Shown one piece after another: positions 1 through 6,683 of a DNA stretch of 8,092 bases. Every line of letters begins with the position of its first letter. The first letter of the stretch is position 1. This DNA comes from Planctomycetota bacterium (lineage in GTDB: Bacteria; Planctomycetota; PUPC01; DSUN01), in NCBI GenBank assembly GCA_016872875.1, contig VGYW01000376.1, positions 1 to 8,092 of the forward strand. The letters are read 5' to 3'. The position numbers and the translations under genes are program-made. The notes beneath the pieces are model-generated. The model did no database searches. It was given only the letters and a program-made list of their open reading frames with translations, and was not told the DNA's origin.

Positions 1-115
1 AGACTCGGACTCCGGAGTCCGCCCCTCCGGGGCGGAAGGCATCCGCGTCGGAGATGCGGACTCCGGAGTCCGCCCCTCCGGGGCGGAAGGCATCCGCGTC
101 GGAGACGCGGACTCC
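1..115. repeat. 51-bp palindromic tandem repeat, array 2 (in CDS, continues off left edge)
   Basis: There are two full 51-bp units at 14-64 and 65-115, plus the tail of a third at 1-13. The unit is the same as in the array at 380-559. Unit 14-64 has one substitution (C to T at 55) and the partial unit has one at position 5. On the minus strand the repeat is in frame with the vWA gene and encodes the same peptide as the other array. The array reaches the first base of the window, so its copy number is unknown. Confidence 0.95.
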
Positions 116-1347
116 GGCAGGGGAAAGAGGCTGACGGTGGGCATCGCGGCCAGAGCGTGGCGCCAGGCGGCGAGCGAGGGGGCGGCGTAGACCCAGAGGG
201 GGCGCGAGCGGGGCAAGTCGAGATACGCCACGTTGTCCGAGGCCAGGGAATCGAAGCCATCGGGCACGAGCTTGGCCGTGAGGCCCACCGCCTTGTCGCC
301 GGAGACTGAGAAAGTAATGCGCTCTGCCCGACCCTTCGTGATGACGATGCGCTCGGAGCCGAGGGGCCTGGCGCCGCCCGGAGTCCGCCCCTCCGGGGCG
401 GAAGGCATCCGCGTCGGAGACGCGGACTCCGGAGTCCGCCCCTCCGGGGCGGAAGGCATCCGCGTCGGAGACGCGGACTCCGGAGTCCGCCCCTCCGGGG
501 CGGAAGGCATCCGCGTCGGAGACGCGGACTCCGGAGTCCGCCCCTCCGGGGCGGAAGGCTCCTCGGTAAGTTCAAGGGTGGCAGAGAGATCGGCGTCGGG
601 CGACCCCTCGATGCCGACGAAGACCTGCCAGTCCCCCCCGCTGGCGCGGGTGGCGTTGAAGGCTGTGAGGCCGATGTTGGGGCCGGCGGGGGGCAGGCGC
701 TGGTAGTCAATGGTGAAAGACAGCTCGAAATCGGCCCGCGCGGGGAGATTGCCGTCGGTCAGGAGCAGCACCTCGTCGAAGCTGGCGGCGCGGCCCAGGG
801 CCTGGGCCAGGCGGAGCGGGGCCTCGATGTCGCTCGGCACGTCCTCGATGGCGATGGCGTCGAGGGCGGCGCGGAGGAGGCGGCGGTCGTTCGTGAAGCT
901 CGTGCAGCGGCGGGCGGTGCGGGAGAAGGCGACGAGGCAGAGCTCCTGGTCGGGGAGCATCTCGTCAATGAGCTTTCGGACGCGCCCCTTCGCCTCGTCG
1001 AGGCGGGAGCGGCCCCCCGCCTTGTCGAGCGCAGCCATCGAGGCCGAGCAGTCCACGAGCACGGGCAGGCGGTGGGCGCGGCTCTCGCGCCCACGCCAGT
1101 AGGGCTGCATCGCCGCGAACACAAGCGCAATAAGGACAAGGAGTTGGAGCAGCAGGAGCAGGTTCCGCTTGAACCTCTGGAAGGGGGAGTTCACCCGGCT
1201 GTCGTTCACCACCTGCCGCCACAGGTAGAGGGAGGGCACCTCGAGGCGTGGGCGCTTGAGCTTGAGGAAGTAGAACGCCACGAGCGGCACGATGAGGGCG
1301 AAGAGGATGGCGGAACTGAGGACGTGGAAGCCGAGGCTACTCATCAT
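1..1347 (-). CDS. BatA-type membrane-anchored vWA protein, C-terminus cut by left edge
   Basis: This is the N-terminal 449 residues of a vWA protein; the frame stays open to the window edge. The N-terminus matches the aerotolerance-regulator (BatA) pattern. It has a hydrophobic segment at about residues 9-28, a basic stretch leading into EVPSLYLWR, and a second membrane helix at about 62-81. A vWA domain follows, with the MIDAS motif D99-C-S101-A-S103 and T197-D-G199; the usual third MIDAS threonine region reads PSDIEA. A beta-sandwich-like part follows (about 225-380), ending in DNVAYLDLP and RPLWVYAAP, typical of this family. Two arrays of a 17-residue peptide (PESASPTRMPSAPEGRT) interrupt it at about 264-323 and from 411 onward, both encoded by the 51-bp DNA repeat. 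The start at 1347 is chosen for the G-rich stretch before it. ATG at 1359 (adds MGGW) and 1344 are in-frame alternatives. It is probably the last of the locus genes seen here, acting with MoxR and DUF58 proteins at the membrane. Confidence 0.85.
   Translation of the reverse strand, partial: MMSSLGFHVLSSAILFALIVPLVAFYFLKLKRPRLEVPSLYLWRQVVNDSRVNSPFQRFKRNLLLLLQLLVLIALVFAAMQPYWRGRESRAHRLPVLVDCSASMAALDKAGGRSRLDEAKGRVRKLIDEMLPDQELCLVAFSRTARRCTSFTNDRRLLRAALDAIAIEDVPSDIEAPLRLAQALGRAASFDEVLLLTDGNLPARADFELSFTIDYQRLPPAGPNIGLTAFNATRASGGDWQVFVGIEGSPDADLSATLELTEEPSAPEGRTPESASPTRMPSAPEGRTPESASPTRMPSAPEGRTPESASPTRMPSAPEGRTPGGARPLGSERIVITKGRAERITFSVSGDKAVGLTAKLVPDGFDSLASDNVAYLDLPRSRPLWVYAAPSLAAWRHALAAMPTVSLFPLPESASPTRMPSAPEGRTPESASPTRMPSAPEGRTPESES
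380..559. repeat. 51-bp palindromic tandem repeat, array 1 (in CDS)
   Basis: Three identical 51-bp units lie at 380-430, 431-481 and 482-532, followed by a 27-bp partial unit at 533-559. Each unit reads GGAGT, hairpin CCGCCCC-TCC-GGGGCGG, linker AAGGCAT, hairpin CCGCGTC-GGA-GACGCGG, ACTCC. The terminal GGAGT and ACTCC are complementary, so a unit can fold as a three-way junction. Unit junctions form an 18-bp perfect palindrome, GCGGACTCCGGAGTCCGC. The unit has no TA dinucleotide and no TGA or TCA, so all six frames are open. In the vWA gene frame it adds 17 residues per copy between two beta-strand-like segments, where family members normally have a short variable loop. Confidence 0.95.
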
Positions 1348-1360
1348 CCAACCCCCCATG

Positions 1361-1404
1361 GTTTGACTCGCGCCCCTGAGGGCGGAGAAGGGCGCGAGTC
1401 AAAC
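1361..1404. repeat. Palindromic hairpin element, copy A
   Basis: A perfect 15-bp inverted repeat, GTTTGACTCGCGCCC (1361-1375) and its complement (1390-1404), encloses a 14-nt loop. It ends 13 nt before the chosen ATG of the BatA-type gene and 1 nt before the alternative ATG at 1359. There is no T-run after it on either strand, so it does not look like an intrinsic terminator. A second copy lies at 1496-1537, which points to a dispersed palindromic repeat. Confidence 0.85.
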
Positions 1405-1495
1405 CTCGAAGCGGGATAAGGGCGGAAGACGGATGACGCAAATGTCTGCTATTAGGATGGTTATGGCTATGCTGGGTCAGGGGCGTTCGGTGGAA

Positions 1496-1537
1496 TTGAC
1501 TCGCGCCCCTGGTGGGTAGGAAAAGGGCGCGAGTCAA
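1496..1537. repeat. Palindromic hairpin element, copy B
   Basis: A 13-bp perfect stem, TTGACTCGCGCCC (1496-1508) paired with 1525-1537, has a 16-nt loop; with a one-base bulge it extends to AATT at each end (1494-1540). The stem is the same sequence as copy A at 1361-1404, and on the minus strand both loops follow the pattern TTYTCC...CCC...CAG. It sits 36 nt downstream of the DUF58 stop codon, in the 228-nt gap before the BatA-type gene. I see no gene in the 91 nt between the two copies. Confidence 0.85.
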
Positions 1538-1575
1538 ATTCTGACACGGTGGCTGGAAGGCTGTGGCGTAGTGCC

Positions 1576-2475
1576 TCACTCTATCCACCCCTTCCTGCGC
1601 AGCAGGTCGAAGAGCACGTCGTCGAGCGGGTCGGCGGCGCTGATGGCGGCGAAGCGGCCCTGACGCTGGCGGCAGAGCGTGGCAAGCTCGCGGGCGAAGC
1701 CCTCGCGATGCTCCTGGTAGATGGCCAAGATGTCTGCCGCCGCCGTGATGTCGAGTGTCGTCTGGGACTCGGTGTCTACAAGTCTAGAGTCAGTTGTGAG
1801 TTCTGGCTCGATCTCGCTGGGGCCGAGGACTTGGACGCCCTGGACGTCCAGCCCCGCGCTGAAGAGGAGGTTGCAGCCGCGGCGGATGTCGCCGAATGTC
1901 AGAAAGTCGGACAGTATGATGGCCACGCCCTTCCCGACGTGGCGCTTGAGGAACTCCTCGATGCCGCGCTCCAGGGGTGCCTCGCCCCCGCCTTCCAGGC
2001 GCTCGAGAAAGGTGAAGAGCTTGAGCAGGCTGGCGCGGCCCGTGCACGGGGGCAATCGCTCCATCCCCTTCTCGCTGAAGGCGCTCACGCTCACCCGCTC
2101 GACGCCGAGGAGGCCCATGACGCCGAAGGCGGCGGCGAGTTGCTTCGCGCGGTGGAGCTTCTCCTCGAAGAGCATCGAGCCCGAGGCGTCCACCAGAACC
2201 GCCACGTGCATCTCCTCCTCCAGCTCGAAGAGTTTTATATAGGGGCGGTTCAGGCGGGCGAAGACATTCCAGTCCACGAACCGCACGTCGTCGCCGGCCA
2301 CGTAGTCGCGGAAGTCCGAGAACTCGGTGCTCGACCCGCCGCGTCCGAAGAGGTGTTCGCCGTGGGCGCGGTTGGTGGCGCGGCGGGCGAAGACTAGGCG
2401 CATGCGCTCAAGGCGGCTGAGGACGCTGTTGGAGAAGAGCGACGTGACTTGGGCTTTGGCGGCGGCTGCTTCCAT
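1576..2475 (-). CDS. DUF58 / vWA family protein
   Basis: This is a 299-residue soluble DUF58 protein, with no signal peptide or membrane helix visible. The DUF58 signature lies at about residues 47-89: STEFSDFRDYVAGDDVR, then VDWNVFARLNRPYIKLFELEEE. The vWA MIDAS motif follows directly as D96-A-S98-G-S100-M, with a later ILSDF (187-191) strand where many vWA domains have a TDG-like loop. DUF58 proteins are regularly encoded next to MoxR ATPases and are thought to be their vWA partners or substrates. Here moxR lies immediately upstream. The start at 2475 (MEAAAAKAQ) is preferred because AGGGA lies about 7 nt upstream. The frame is open to an ATG at 2559, but those 28 extra codons only translate microsatellite DNA (HSSIHPPIHSSSP). 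The exact partner and substrate are not visible from sequence. Confidence 0.93.
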   Translation of the reverse strand: MEAAAAKAQVTSLFSNSVLSRLERMRLVFARRATNRAHGEHLFGRGGSSTEFSDFRDYVAGDDVRFVDWNVFARLNRPYIKLFELEEEMHVAVLVDASGSMLFEEKLHRAKQLAAAFGVMGLLGVERVSVSAFSEKGMERLPPCTGRASLLKLFTFLERLEGGGEAPLERGIEEFLKRHVGKGVAIILSDFLTFGDIRRGCNLLFSAGLDVQGVQVLGPSEIEPELTTDSRLVDTESQTTLDITAAADILAIYQEHREGFARELATLCRQRQGRFAAISAADPLDDVLFDLLRRKGWIE

Positions 2476-2499
2476 GTCGTCCCTACTCGCGGGAGAGGA

Positions 2500-2586
2500 T
2501 GAATGGATGGGTGGATGGATGGATGAATGAAAGGCCGCAAGCCTCTCCTGCTCTGTCATTCATCCAATCATCCATTCATCCATTCA
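2500..2586. repeat. Inverted tetranucleotide microsatellite between moxR and DUF58 gene
   Basis: GGAT/GAAT-type repeats at 2500-2530 are mirrored by ATCC/ATTC repeats at 2556-2586. The two 31-nt arms are complementary at 27 of 31 positions and enclose a 25-nt loop (2531-2555). The structure fills most of the 121-nt gap between the moxR stop and the DUF58 start, so it would be a long hairpin in the intercistronic RNA. No T-run follows. Confidence 0.85.
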
Positions 2587-2596
2587 CCCCCCTTGG

Positions 2597-3598
2597 TCAT
2601 TGGGCCTGCTCCGGCACCGAAGCCACCACCTCCCTCACGAGTTCCGGCACCTTGATGTTCTCTGCCTGGCCGTCGTAGTTGAGGAGGACGCGGTGCTGGA
2701 GGACTTCTTCGGAGAAGTGGCGGATGTCGGCGAAGGCGATGTGGGCGCGGCCCTCGGCGAGCGCGCGCACGCGTGCGCCCCGCAGGAACGCCTGGCTCGC
2801 CCGCGGGCTGGCGCCCCAACGCACGTACTTGCGGACCGGCTCGGGCGCGAACTCCGAATCGGGATGCGTAGCCAGGACGATGCGGCAGGCGTAGTCGCGG
2901 ATCGGCTCGGCCACGACCACCTTCTCAAGTATCTCCCGCAGATACAGTATGCGCGGGCCATCCATCACCTTCGCCACCTCGACGTGTTGCTTGAGGATCG
3001 TGCGGCTCATCACGTCATTGAGTTCAGCGCGGCTGAGGAATGGAACGTTCACTTTGAACATGAAGCGGTCGAGCTGGGCCTCGGGGAGCGGATAGGTGCC
3101 CTCTTGCTCGATGGGGTTCTGCGTGGCGAGGACGAAGAAGGGCTGCACGAGGTGATAGGTGGTGCCGCCTGTGGTGACGGAGCCCTCCTGCATGGTTTCA
3201 AGGAGGGCGGATTGGGTCTTTGGCGTGGCGCGGTTGATCTCGTCGGCGAGGAGCAGTTGGGTGAAGATTGGCCCCTTGCGGAACTCGAAGCGGTAGCGCC
3301 CGTCGGGGTCGGCCGTCATCACCGTCGTGCCCACGATGTCGGCGGGCATGAGGTCGGGGGTGAACTGGACGCGGCGGAACTGGAGGTCGAGTGCGCGGCC
3401 GAGGGTCTTGACCAGCTCGGTCTTGCCGAGGCCGGGCACGCCCTCGAGCAACACGTTCCCGCCGCACACGATGGCCGTGAGCGTGGCGGCGACGACCCGC
3501 TCCTGGCCGACGATGATCTTGGCGACCTCGGCCCTGATGCGGGCGAAGTCCTCGCGGAACTGATTGGCCTCGGCCACAAGCTCAGTCATCTCAGGCAT
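2597..3598 (-). CDS. MoxR-family AAA+ ATPase
   Basis: This is a 333-residue MoxR-type AAA+ ATPase, the normal length for the family. In order it has the conserved IVGQERVV (29-36), Walker A GVPGLGKT (53-60), Walker B LLLADEIN (115-122) followed by RATPKTQSALLETMQE, sensor 1 ATQNP (158-162), an EAQLDRFMFK arginine-finger region (173-182) and sensor 2 GASPRAS (262-268). All catalytic motifs look intact. MoxR ATPases are chaperone-like and act with vWA-domain proteins, three of which are encoded here. The start at 3598 is supported by AAAGGAAG about 9-12 nt upstream; Met4 is a weaker alternative. Only 12 nt separate it from the stop of the large vWA gene, which suggests cotranscription. No specific gene name can be assigned because MoxR subfamilies differ and need phylogeny. 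Confidence 0.96.
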   Translation of the reverse strand: MPEMTELVAEANQFREDFARIRAEVAKIIVGQERVVAATLTAIVCGGNVLLEGVPGLGKTELVKTLGRALDLQFRRVQFTPDLMPADIVGTTVMTADPDGRYRFEFRKGPIFTQLLLADEINRATPKTQSALLETMQEGSVTTGGTTYHLVQPFFVLATQNPIEQEGTYPLPEAQLDRFMFKVNVPFLSRAELNDVMSRTILKQHVEVAKVMDGPRILYLREILEKVVVAEPIRDYACRIVLATHPDSEFAPEPVRKYVRWGASPRASQAFLRGARVRALAEGRAHIAFADIRHFSEEVLQHRVLLNYDGQAENIKVPELVREVVASVPEQAQ

Positions 3599-3610
3599 TG
3601 GGGCTTCCTT

Positions 3611-6580
3611 TCATTCCTTCTTCCATTTCTTCTTCGCCTCGAGCAGCCGCCCGGTGGTGCTCGTGGGCGGCGGCCCGGCTGGCTTCGGCGGCTCGGGCTT
3701 CGGGGCAGGCCTGGGTTTGGGCGCTACAGCCGGAGGCGGCTGCGCCGCACGGCGCTCCGACGGGACGGGCGGTGGAACGAGGGGGCGCTCGCGTTCGTGG
3801 ACGGGGAACTTGATGGCCTCCTTGCGCTTGAGGAGCGCGCCCATCGTGGCGCCCGAGGCGGCCCGGCGGCGGCCCAGGCCCAGCCAACTGCGTATCACCA
3901 GCCAGTCAAGCTGCACCCGCCGTACGGCGACATCGAGGGGGATCAAGCAGGCAAGGGCAAGGAGAAACCAGTCCACGACCGACTCCGAGCTGGCCCGGGG
4001 CTTCTTCTGCTTGAGGAAGATGTCCTTGCCCTTCTCGGCACTCGTCAGCAGCCGCCCGCCCGTGCGTTTGACGATTTGCTCGATGGCGATGGGGTTGGAG
4101 CGGAACCGCAGGTATTCGGGCGAGTAGGGCACGACGAAGCGGCCAAGCTCCCGCTCGTTCCGCCCCGTGCCGACGCCCGAGACCATGATGTGGTACTGGC
4201 CGTTGCCCCAGAGCGGGAAGTCACCCTGGTAGCGCCGCGGCCCCACCTGGCGAAGGGGGACGGTGGCCGACTTGTCCTGCGGCCCGCCGACCTGCGCCGC
4301 CACCTCCAGGAACGATGCCTCGGGATGAAAGTCCTCGACCACAATGACCCCCGTGCTCCCCTCGGCGTAGGTGTGGAGCCGCAGCCGCCCCTGCTGCGCC
4401 GGCCGCACGATGTCGGTGAGGAGCTGGTTCACGAACGGCTCGTAGAGGGGCGCGTTCACCCAGTCGGCCCCCCAGTTCGTCGTCAGGTCGGACGTGAACG
4501 CCGCGGTCTTGCCCACGCCATAGCGCCAGACGGCCAGGACGGGATCAATGTCCTCCTCCTCGGGCACACGGAGGACCAGGTTGGCCCTGGGCTTGGCCGA
4601 CGTGAGGACCAATCCGCGAAGGGGCGGGAAGGAGCTGATGCCCTTGAGGATGGGTGACGGGAAGTCCACCAGGGGCACAAACGTCTTGTTGTCTATCATC
4701 GAGCGCTTGAGGGTCTTGGCCTCCTTGATGAAGATCGAGGGGAGGAGATTGGGGTCCTGCGGGTGGTAGAATCGGCCGCCGGTCGCGGTCGCTATCCGCC
4801 GCAAGAGGTCCGTGCTCGCGAGCCCCTCGTGGGGGAAGACGGCGATGGTGGAGACGCTGATCTGGGACTTCTGGAAGTCGGCGAGGAGCGCGGGCGTGGG
4901 CGGCGAGGGATCGCCGTCCGAGATGATGATCATGTGCTTCTGGCTCGCGTCGTTCGCCTTCAGGCCGTCGAAGCCCATCTTCATCGTGCCCTGGAAGGTC
5001 GGCATGTCGCCCGGCTCGGCCTTGTTGATGAGGAGGACGAGCCGCTCGTACTCGCCCGCGGGTGTGAGCTGGAAGAGCCATTGCTCGCCCATGCCGTAGA
5101 GGAGCACCCCCACGTCGTCCTTCGCGCTCAGCACGCGGATGGCTTCCTTCGTGATGCGTTTCGCCCAGGTGTTGCCCTCGGGGAACTCGCAGGTATGCAG
5201 GATGATGACCAGCGCGCCCTTGGGCAGCACCTTCTTCTGGCTCGGCTCCATCGTGACGGGCAACGCCTCCTCGACCGGCGTGCGGTGGTAGCCGCCCGGC
5301 CCGAAGCTGTCCTTGCCCCCGACCATCAGGAAGCCCGTGCCCTGGTGGTAGACCGCGTCGTGAAGGGCCTTGAGCTGCACCACGTCGAAGGCGTCGGCCG
5401 GCACGTTCACGAACACGATGCCGTCGTAGGGCAGGAGGGCCAGCACGTCGCGGGGGAAGGCCTCGCCGCTGATGACCTCGACCTCGCGCTGCCCGCGGCG
5501 GAGCGCCCGCACCATCGGCACCACGTCCCGCTGCTCGTCGGGCGCGGCCACGATGAGCACCTTGCCCTTGCCCTTCAGGTAGATGTGGTTCACGGCCAGG
5601 TTGTTCTTCTGCCAGCCGTCCTCGCCGGGCGGCACCTCGATGGTCGCCACGTACTCGTAGAGGCCCGGCTCGCGGAGCGAGAGCTTGAGGGCGTAGCGGT
5701 TCTTCCCCGCCTCGAAGCTCACCTTCTCCTCGGCGATCTTTTGGCCGTTCTCGGTGAGGACGAGCGTGCCCGAGCCGGCCTTGAGCGAGGAGAGGATGAC
5801 CGCGGCCTCATACGTCTCGCCCAGCCTCACGGTGCGGGGCACCTCCAGTTTTTCGAGCCACACCTCGCGGTCGTGGTCGTACTCGACCGGCAACACGTCC
5901 ACCGGCACCTGGCGTGCGGCCAGGTCGTCGAGCACGCGGGTCAGGTCGCCCTCGGTCGCCGCGCCGTCGGTCACGAGGACGATGCGCCCCTGCTTAGTGT
6001 CGGGCAGCATGGCCGAGGCGAGGGAGAGCGCCTTCTCGATGTTCGTGCCGTCGCGGGCCACGCGCGAGTTGATGGCCTCGAAGGGGAAGGTCACGCGCGG
6101 CGGCAGCTCGACCATCGCCTGGCGGGCGAACACGAGCAGCCCAGCCTCGTCCTTCTCAGGCTTCTCCTCGCCCGCGGTGCGGAGGATGAACTCCATCGCC
6201 TTCTTCGAGGCCGTGTCGCCCATCGAATCGGACACGTCGAGGGCGTAGAGCACCGAAAGCACATTGCTCGTCCGCACCGCCCGAGGGTCGGCCAGGGCCA
6301 TGATGAACACGCCCAGCACCACGAAGCGGACCGCGAGCGCCACGAGCGCCCGGACGCCTCGCAGCCCGCTGTAGCCCGCCATGTGCAGCCACCACACCCA
6401 GGGCGCGGCCAGCGTGAGCGCGAACGCCCAGGGCGACGTGAAGACCACCCGATTCGTCGCGTCCAGCCACAGGCACCCGCCCAGGAACGCCACGAGAAAC
6501 ACGACTAACGGAATGGCCCTGTGGGCGGGGCGTCTCTGCCCCGCGTCTCGCCGCGGCGGAGGGAACAGGTTTGCGAGCAC
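3611..6580 (-). CDS. Large membrane protein with vWA, GATase1-like and second vWA-type domains
   Basis: This protein has about 989 residues (numbered from the GTG at 6580). Three hydrophobic helices lie at about 23-40, 48-66 and 77-97. A vWA domain (about 108-235) has an intact MIDAS: D115-V-S117-D-S119-M, DGTN at 177-180, and TDG at 204-206. After a beta-sandwich-like stretch comes a glutamine-amidotransferase-like fold (about 340-445, VLIVAAPDEQRD to GFLMVGGKDSFGPGGY); I see no catalytic Cys-His-Glu triad. A second vWA-like region (about 455-582) keeps ISDGDPSPP, but its first motif reads ILHTCEF instead of DxSxS. A conserved block TAAFTSDLTTNWGADW, a C-terminal helix at about 868-886, and a Pro/Lys-rich tail ending in KKKWKKE follow. 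This architecture is familiar from Planctomycetota genomes, usually annotated as vWA or glutamine amidotransferase. It is probably a membrane scaffold working with the adjacent MoxR. The start is uncertain: an AGGAGG at 6599-6604 fits ATT at 6592 or CTG at 6589 better than GTG at 6580, and GTG at 6670 would translate microsatellite DNA. Confidence 0.9.
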   Translation of the reverse strand: MLANLFPPPRRDAGQRRPAHRAIPLVVFLVAFLGGCLWLDATNRVVFTSPWAFALTLAAPWVWWLHMAGYSGLRGVRALVALAVRFVVLGVFIMALADPRAVRTSNVLSVLYALDVSDSMGDTASKKAMEFILRTAGEEKPEKDEAGLLVFARQAMVELPPRVTFPFEAINSRVARDGTNIEKALSLASAMLPDTKQGRIVLVTDGAATEGDLTRVLDDLAARQVPVDVLPVEYDHDREVWLEKLEVPRTVRLGETYEAAVILSSLKAGSGTLVLTENGQKIAEEKVSFEAGKNRYALKLSLREPGLYEYVATIEVPPGEDGWQKNNLAVNHIYLKGKGKVLIVAAPDEQRDVVPMVRALRRGQREVEVISGEAFPRDVLALLPYDGIVFVNVPADAFDVVQLKALHDAVYHQGTGFLMVGGKDSFGPGGYHRTPVEEALPVTMEPSQKKVLPKGALVIILHTCEFPEGNTWAKRITKEAIRVLSAKDDVGVLLYGMGEQWLFQLTPAGEYERLVLLINKAEPGDMPTFQGTMKMGFDGLKANDASQKHMIIISDGDPSPPTPALLADFQKSQISVSTIAVFPHEGLASTDLLRRIATATGGRFYHPQDPNLLPSIFIKEAKTLKRSMIDNKTFVPLVDFPSPILKGISSFPPLRGLVLTSAKPRANLVLRVPEEEDIDPVLAVWRYGVGKTAAFTSDLTTNWGADWVNAPLYEPFVNQLLTDIVRPAQQGRLRLHTYAEGSTGVIVVEDFHPEASFLEVAAQVGGPQDKSATVPLRQVGPRRYQGDFPLWGNGQYHIMVSGVGTGRNERELGRFVVPYSPEYLRFRSNPIAIEQIVKRTGGRLLTSAEKGKDIFLKQKKPRASSESVVDWFLLALACLIPLDVAVRRVQLDWLVIRSWLGLGRRRAASGATMGALLKRKEAIKFPVHERERPLVPPPVPSERRAAQPPPAVAPKPRPAPKPEPPKPAGPPPTSTTGRLLEAKKKWKKE

Positions 6581-6598
6581 GCGCTTCAGAATGAGCCG

Positions 6599-6604
6599 CC
6601 TCCT
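6599..6604 (-). promoter_or_regulatory. Strong Shine-Dalgarno AGGAGG of the large vWA gene
   Basis: A perfect AGGAGG reads on the minus strand just upstream of the large vWA gene. The in-frame codons at useful spacing are ATT (6592, 6 nt away) and CTG (6589, 9 nt away). The first ordinary start, GTG at 6580, is 18 nt away. No in-frame ATG occurs before the third membrane helix, so the start is either non-standard or poorly spaced. Confidence 0.55.
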
Positions 6605-6610
6605 GCCCGC

Positions 6611-6645
6611 ATTTCCGATTTCCGATTTCCGATTTCCGATTTCAG
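6611..6645. repeat. 7-bp microsatellite (ATTTCCG)n
   Basis: Four exact ATTTCCG units at 6611-6638 are followed by a variant ATTTCAG. The array lies in the gap between the lipoprotein stop and the start of the large vWA gene. If translated it would give the SEIGNRKSEIGN stretch of an over-extended N-terminus, which I treat as non-coding. Confidence 0.9.
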
Positions 6646-6651
6646 ACCCCG

Positions 6652-6679
6652 AAAACCGAAAACCGAACACCGAACACCC
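6652..6679. repeat. 7-bp microsatellite (AAAACCG)2(AACACCG)2-type
   Basis: Four 7-bp units occur at 6652-6679: two AAAACCG, one AACACCG and one AACACCC. The array is 6 nt from the neighbouring ATTTCCG array and 4 nt from the lipoprotein stop codon, so both simple repeats fill the gap. Confidence 0.85.
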
Positions 6680-6683
6680 GTCT

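Noticed and set aside
1..559. CRISPR array
   Set aside because: The units are directly adjacent with no unique spacers, and they lie in frame inside a gene.
233..706. Plus-strand frame containing three copies of GVRPSGAEGIRVGDADS
   Set aside because: The repeat is open in all six frames, so this openness is not evidence of coding. The minus strand carries recognisable vWA-family sequence on both sides of the array.
1361..1537. Intrinsic transcription terminators
   Set aside because: The stems are strong, but neither strand shows a T-run after them, and the same stem occurs twice, which fits a dispersed repeat better.
1337..1588. Small minus-strand frame of 83 codons bridging the DUF58 and BatA-type genes
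   Set aside because: It overlaps the end of one gene and the start of the next and mainly translates the two hairpins. No domain or good start is visible.
2476..2559. N-terminal extension of the DUF58 protein by 28 codons
   Set aside because: It translates the microsatellite, and a better start with a Shine-Dalgarno-like sequence exists at 2475.
2600..4657. Plus-strand open frame of 685 codons opposite moxR and the large vWA gene
   Set aside because: It is antisense to two genes with clear conserved motifs. Its translation is rich in Glu, Gly, Leu and His without a recognisable domain, as expected opposite GC-rich coding DNA.
4763..6508. Plus-strand open frame of 581 codons opposite the large vWA gene
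   Set aside because: It is the same kind of antisense shadow. The minus strand here encodes the MIDAS motif, the GATase-like fold and membrane helices.
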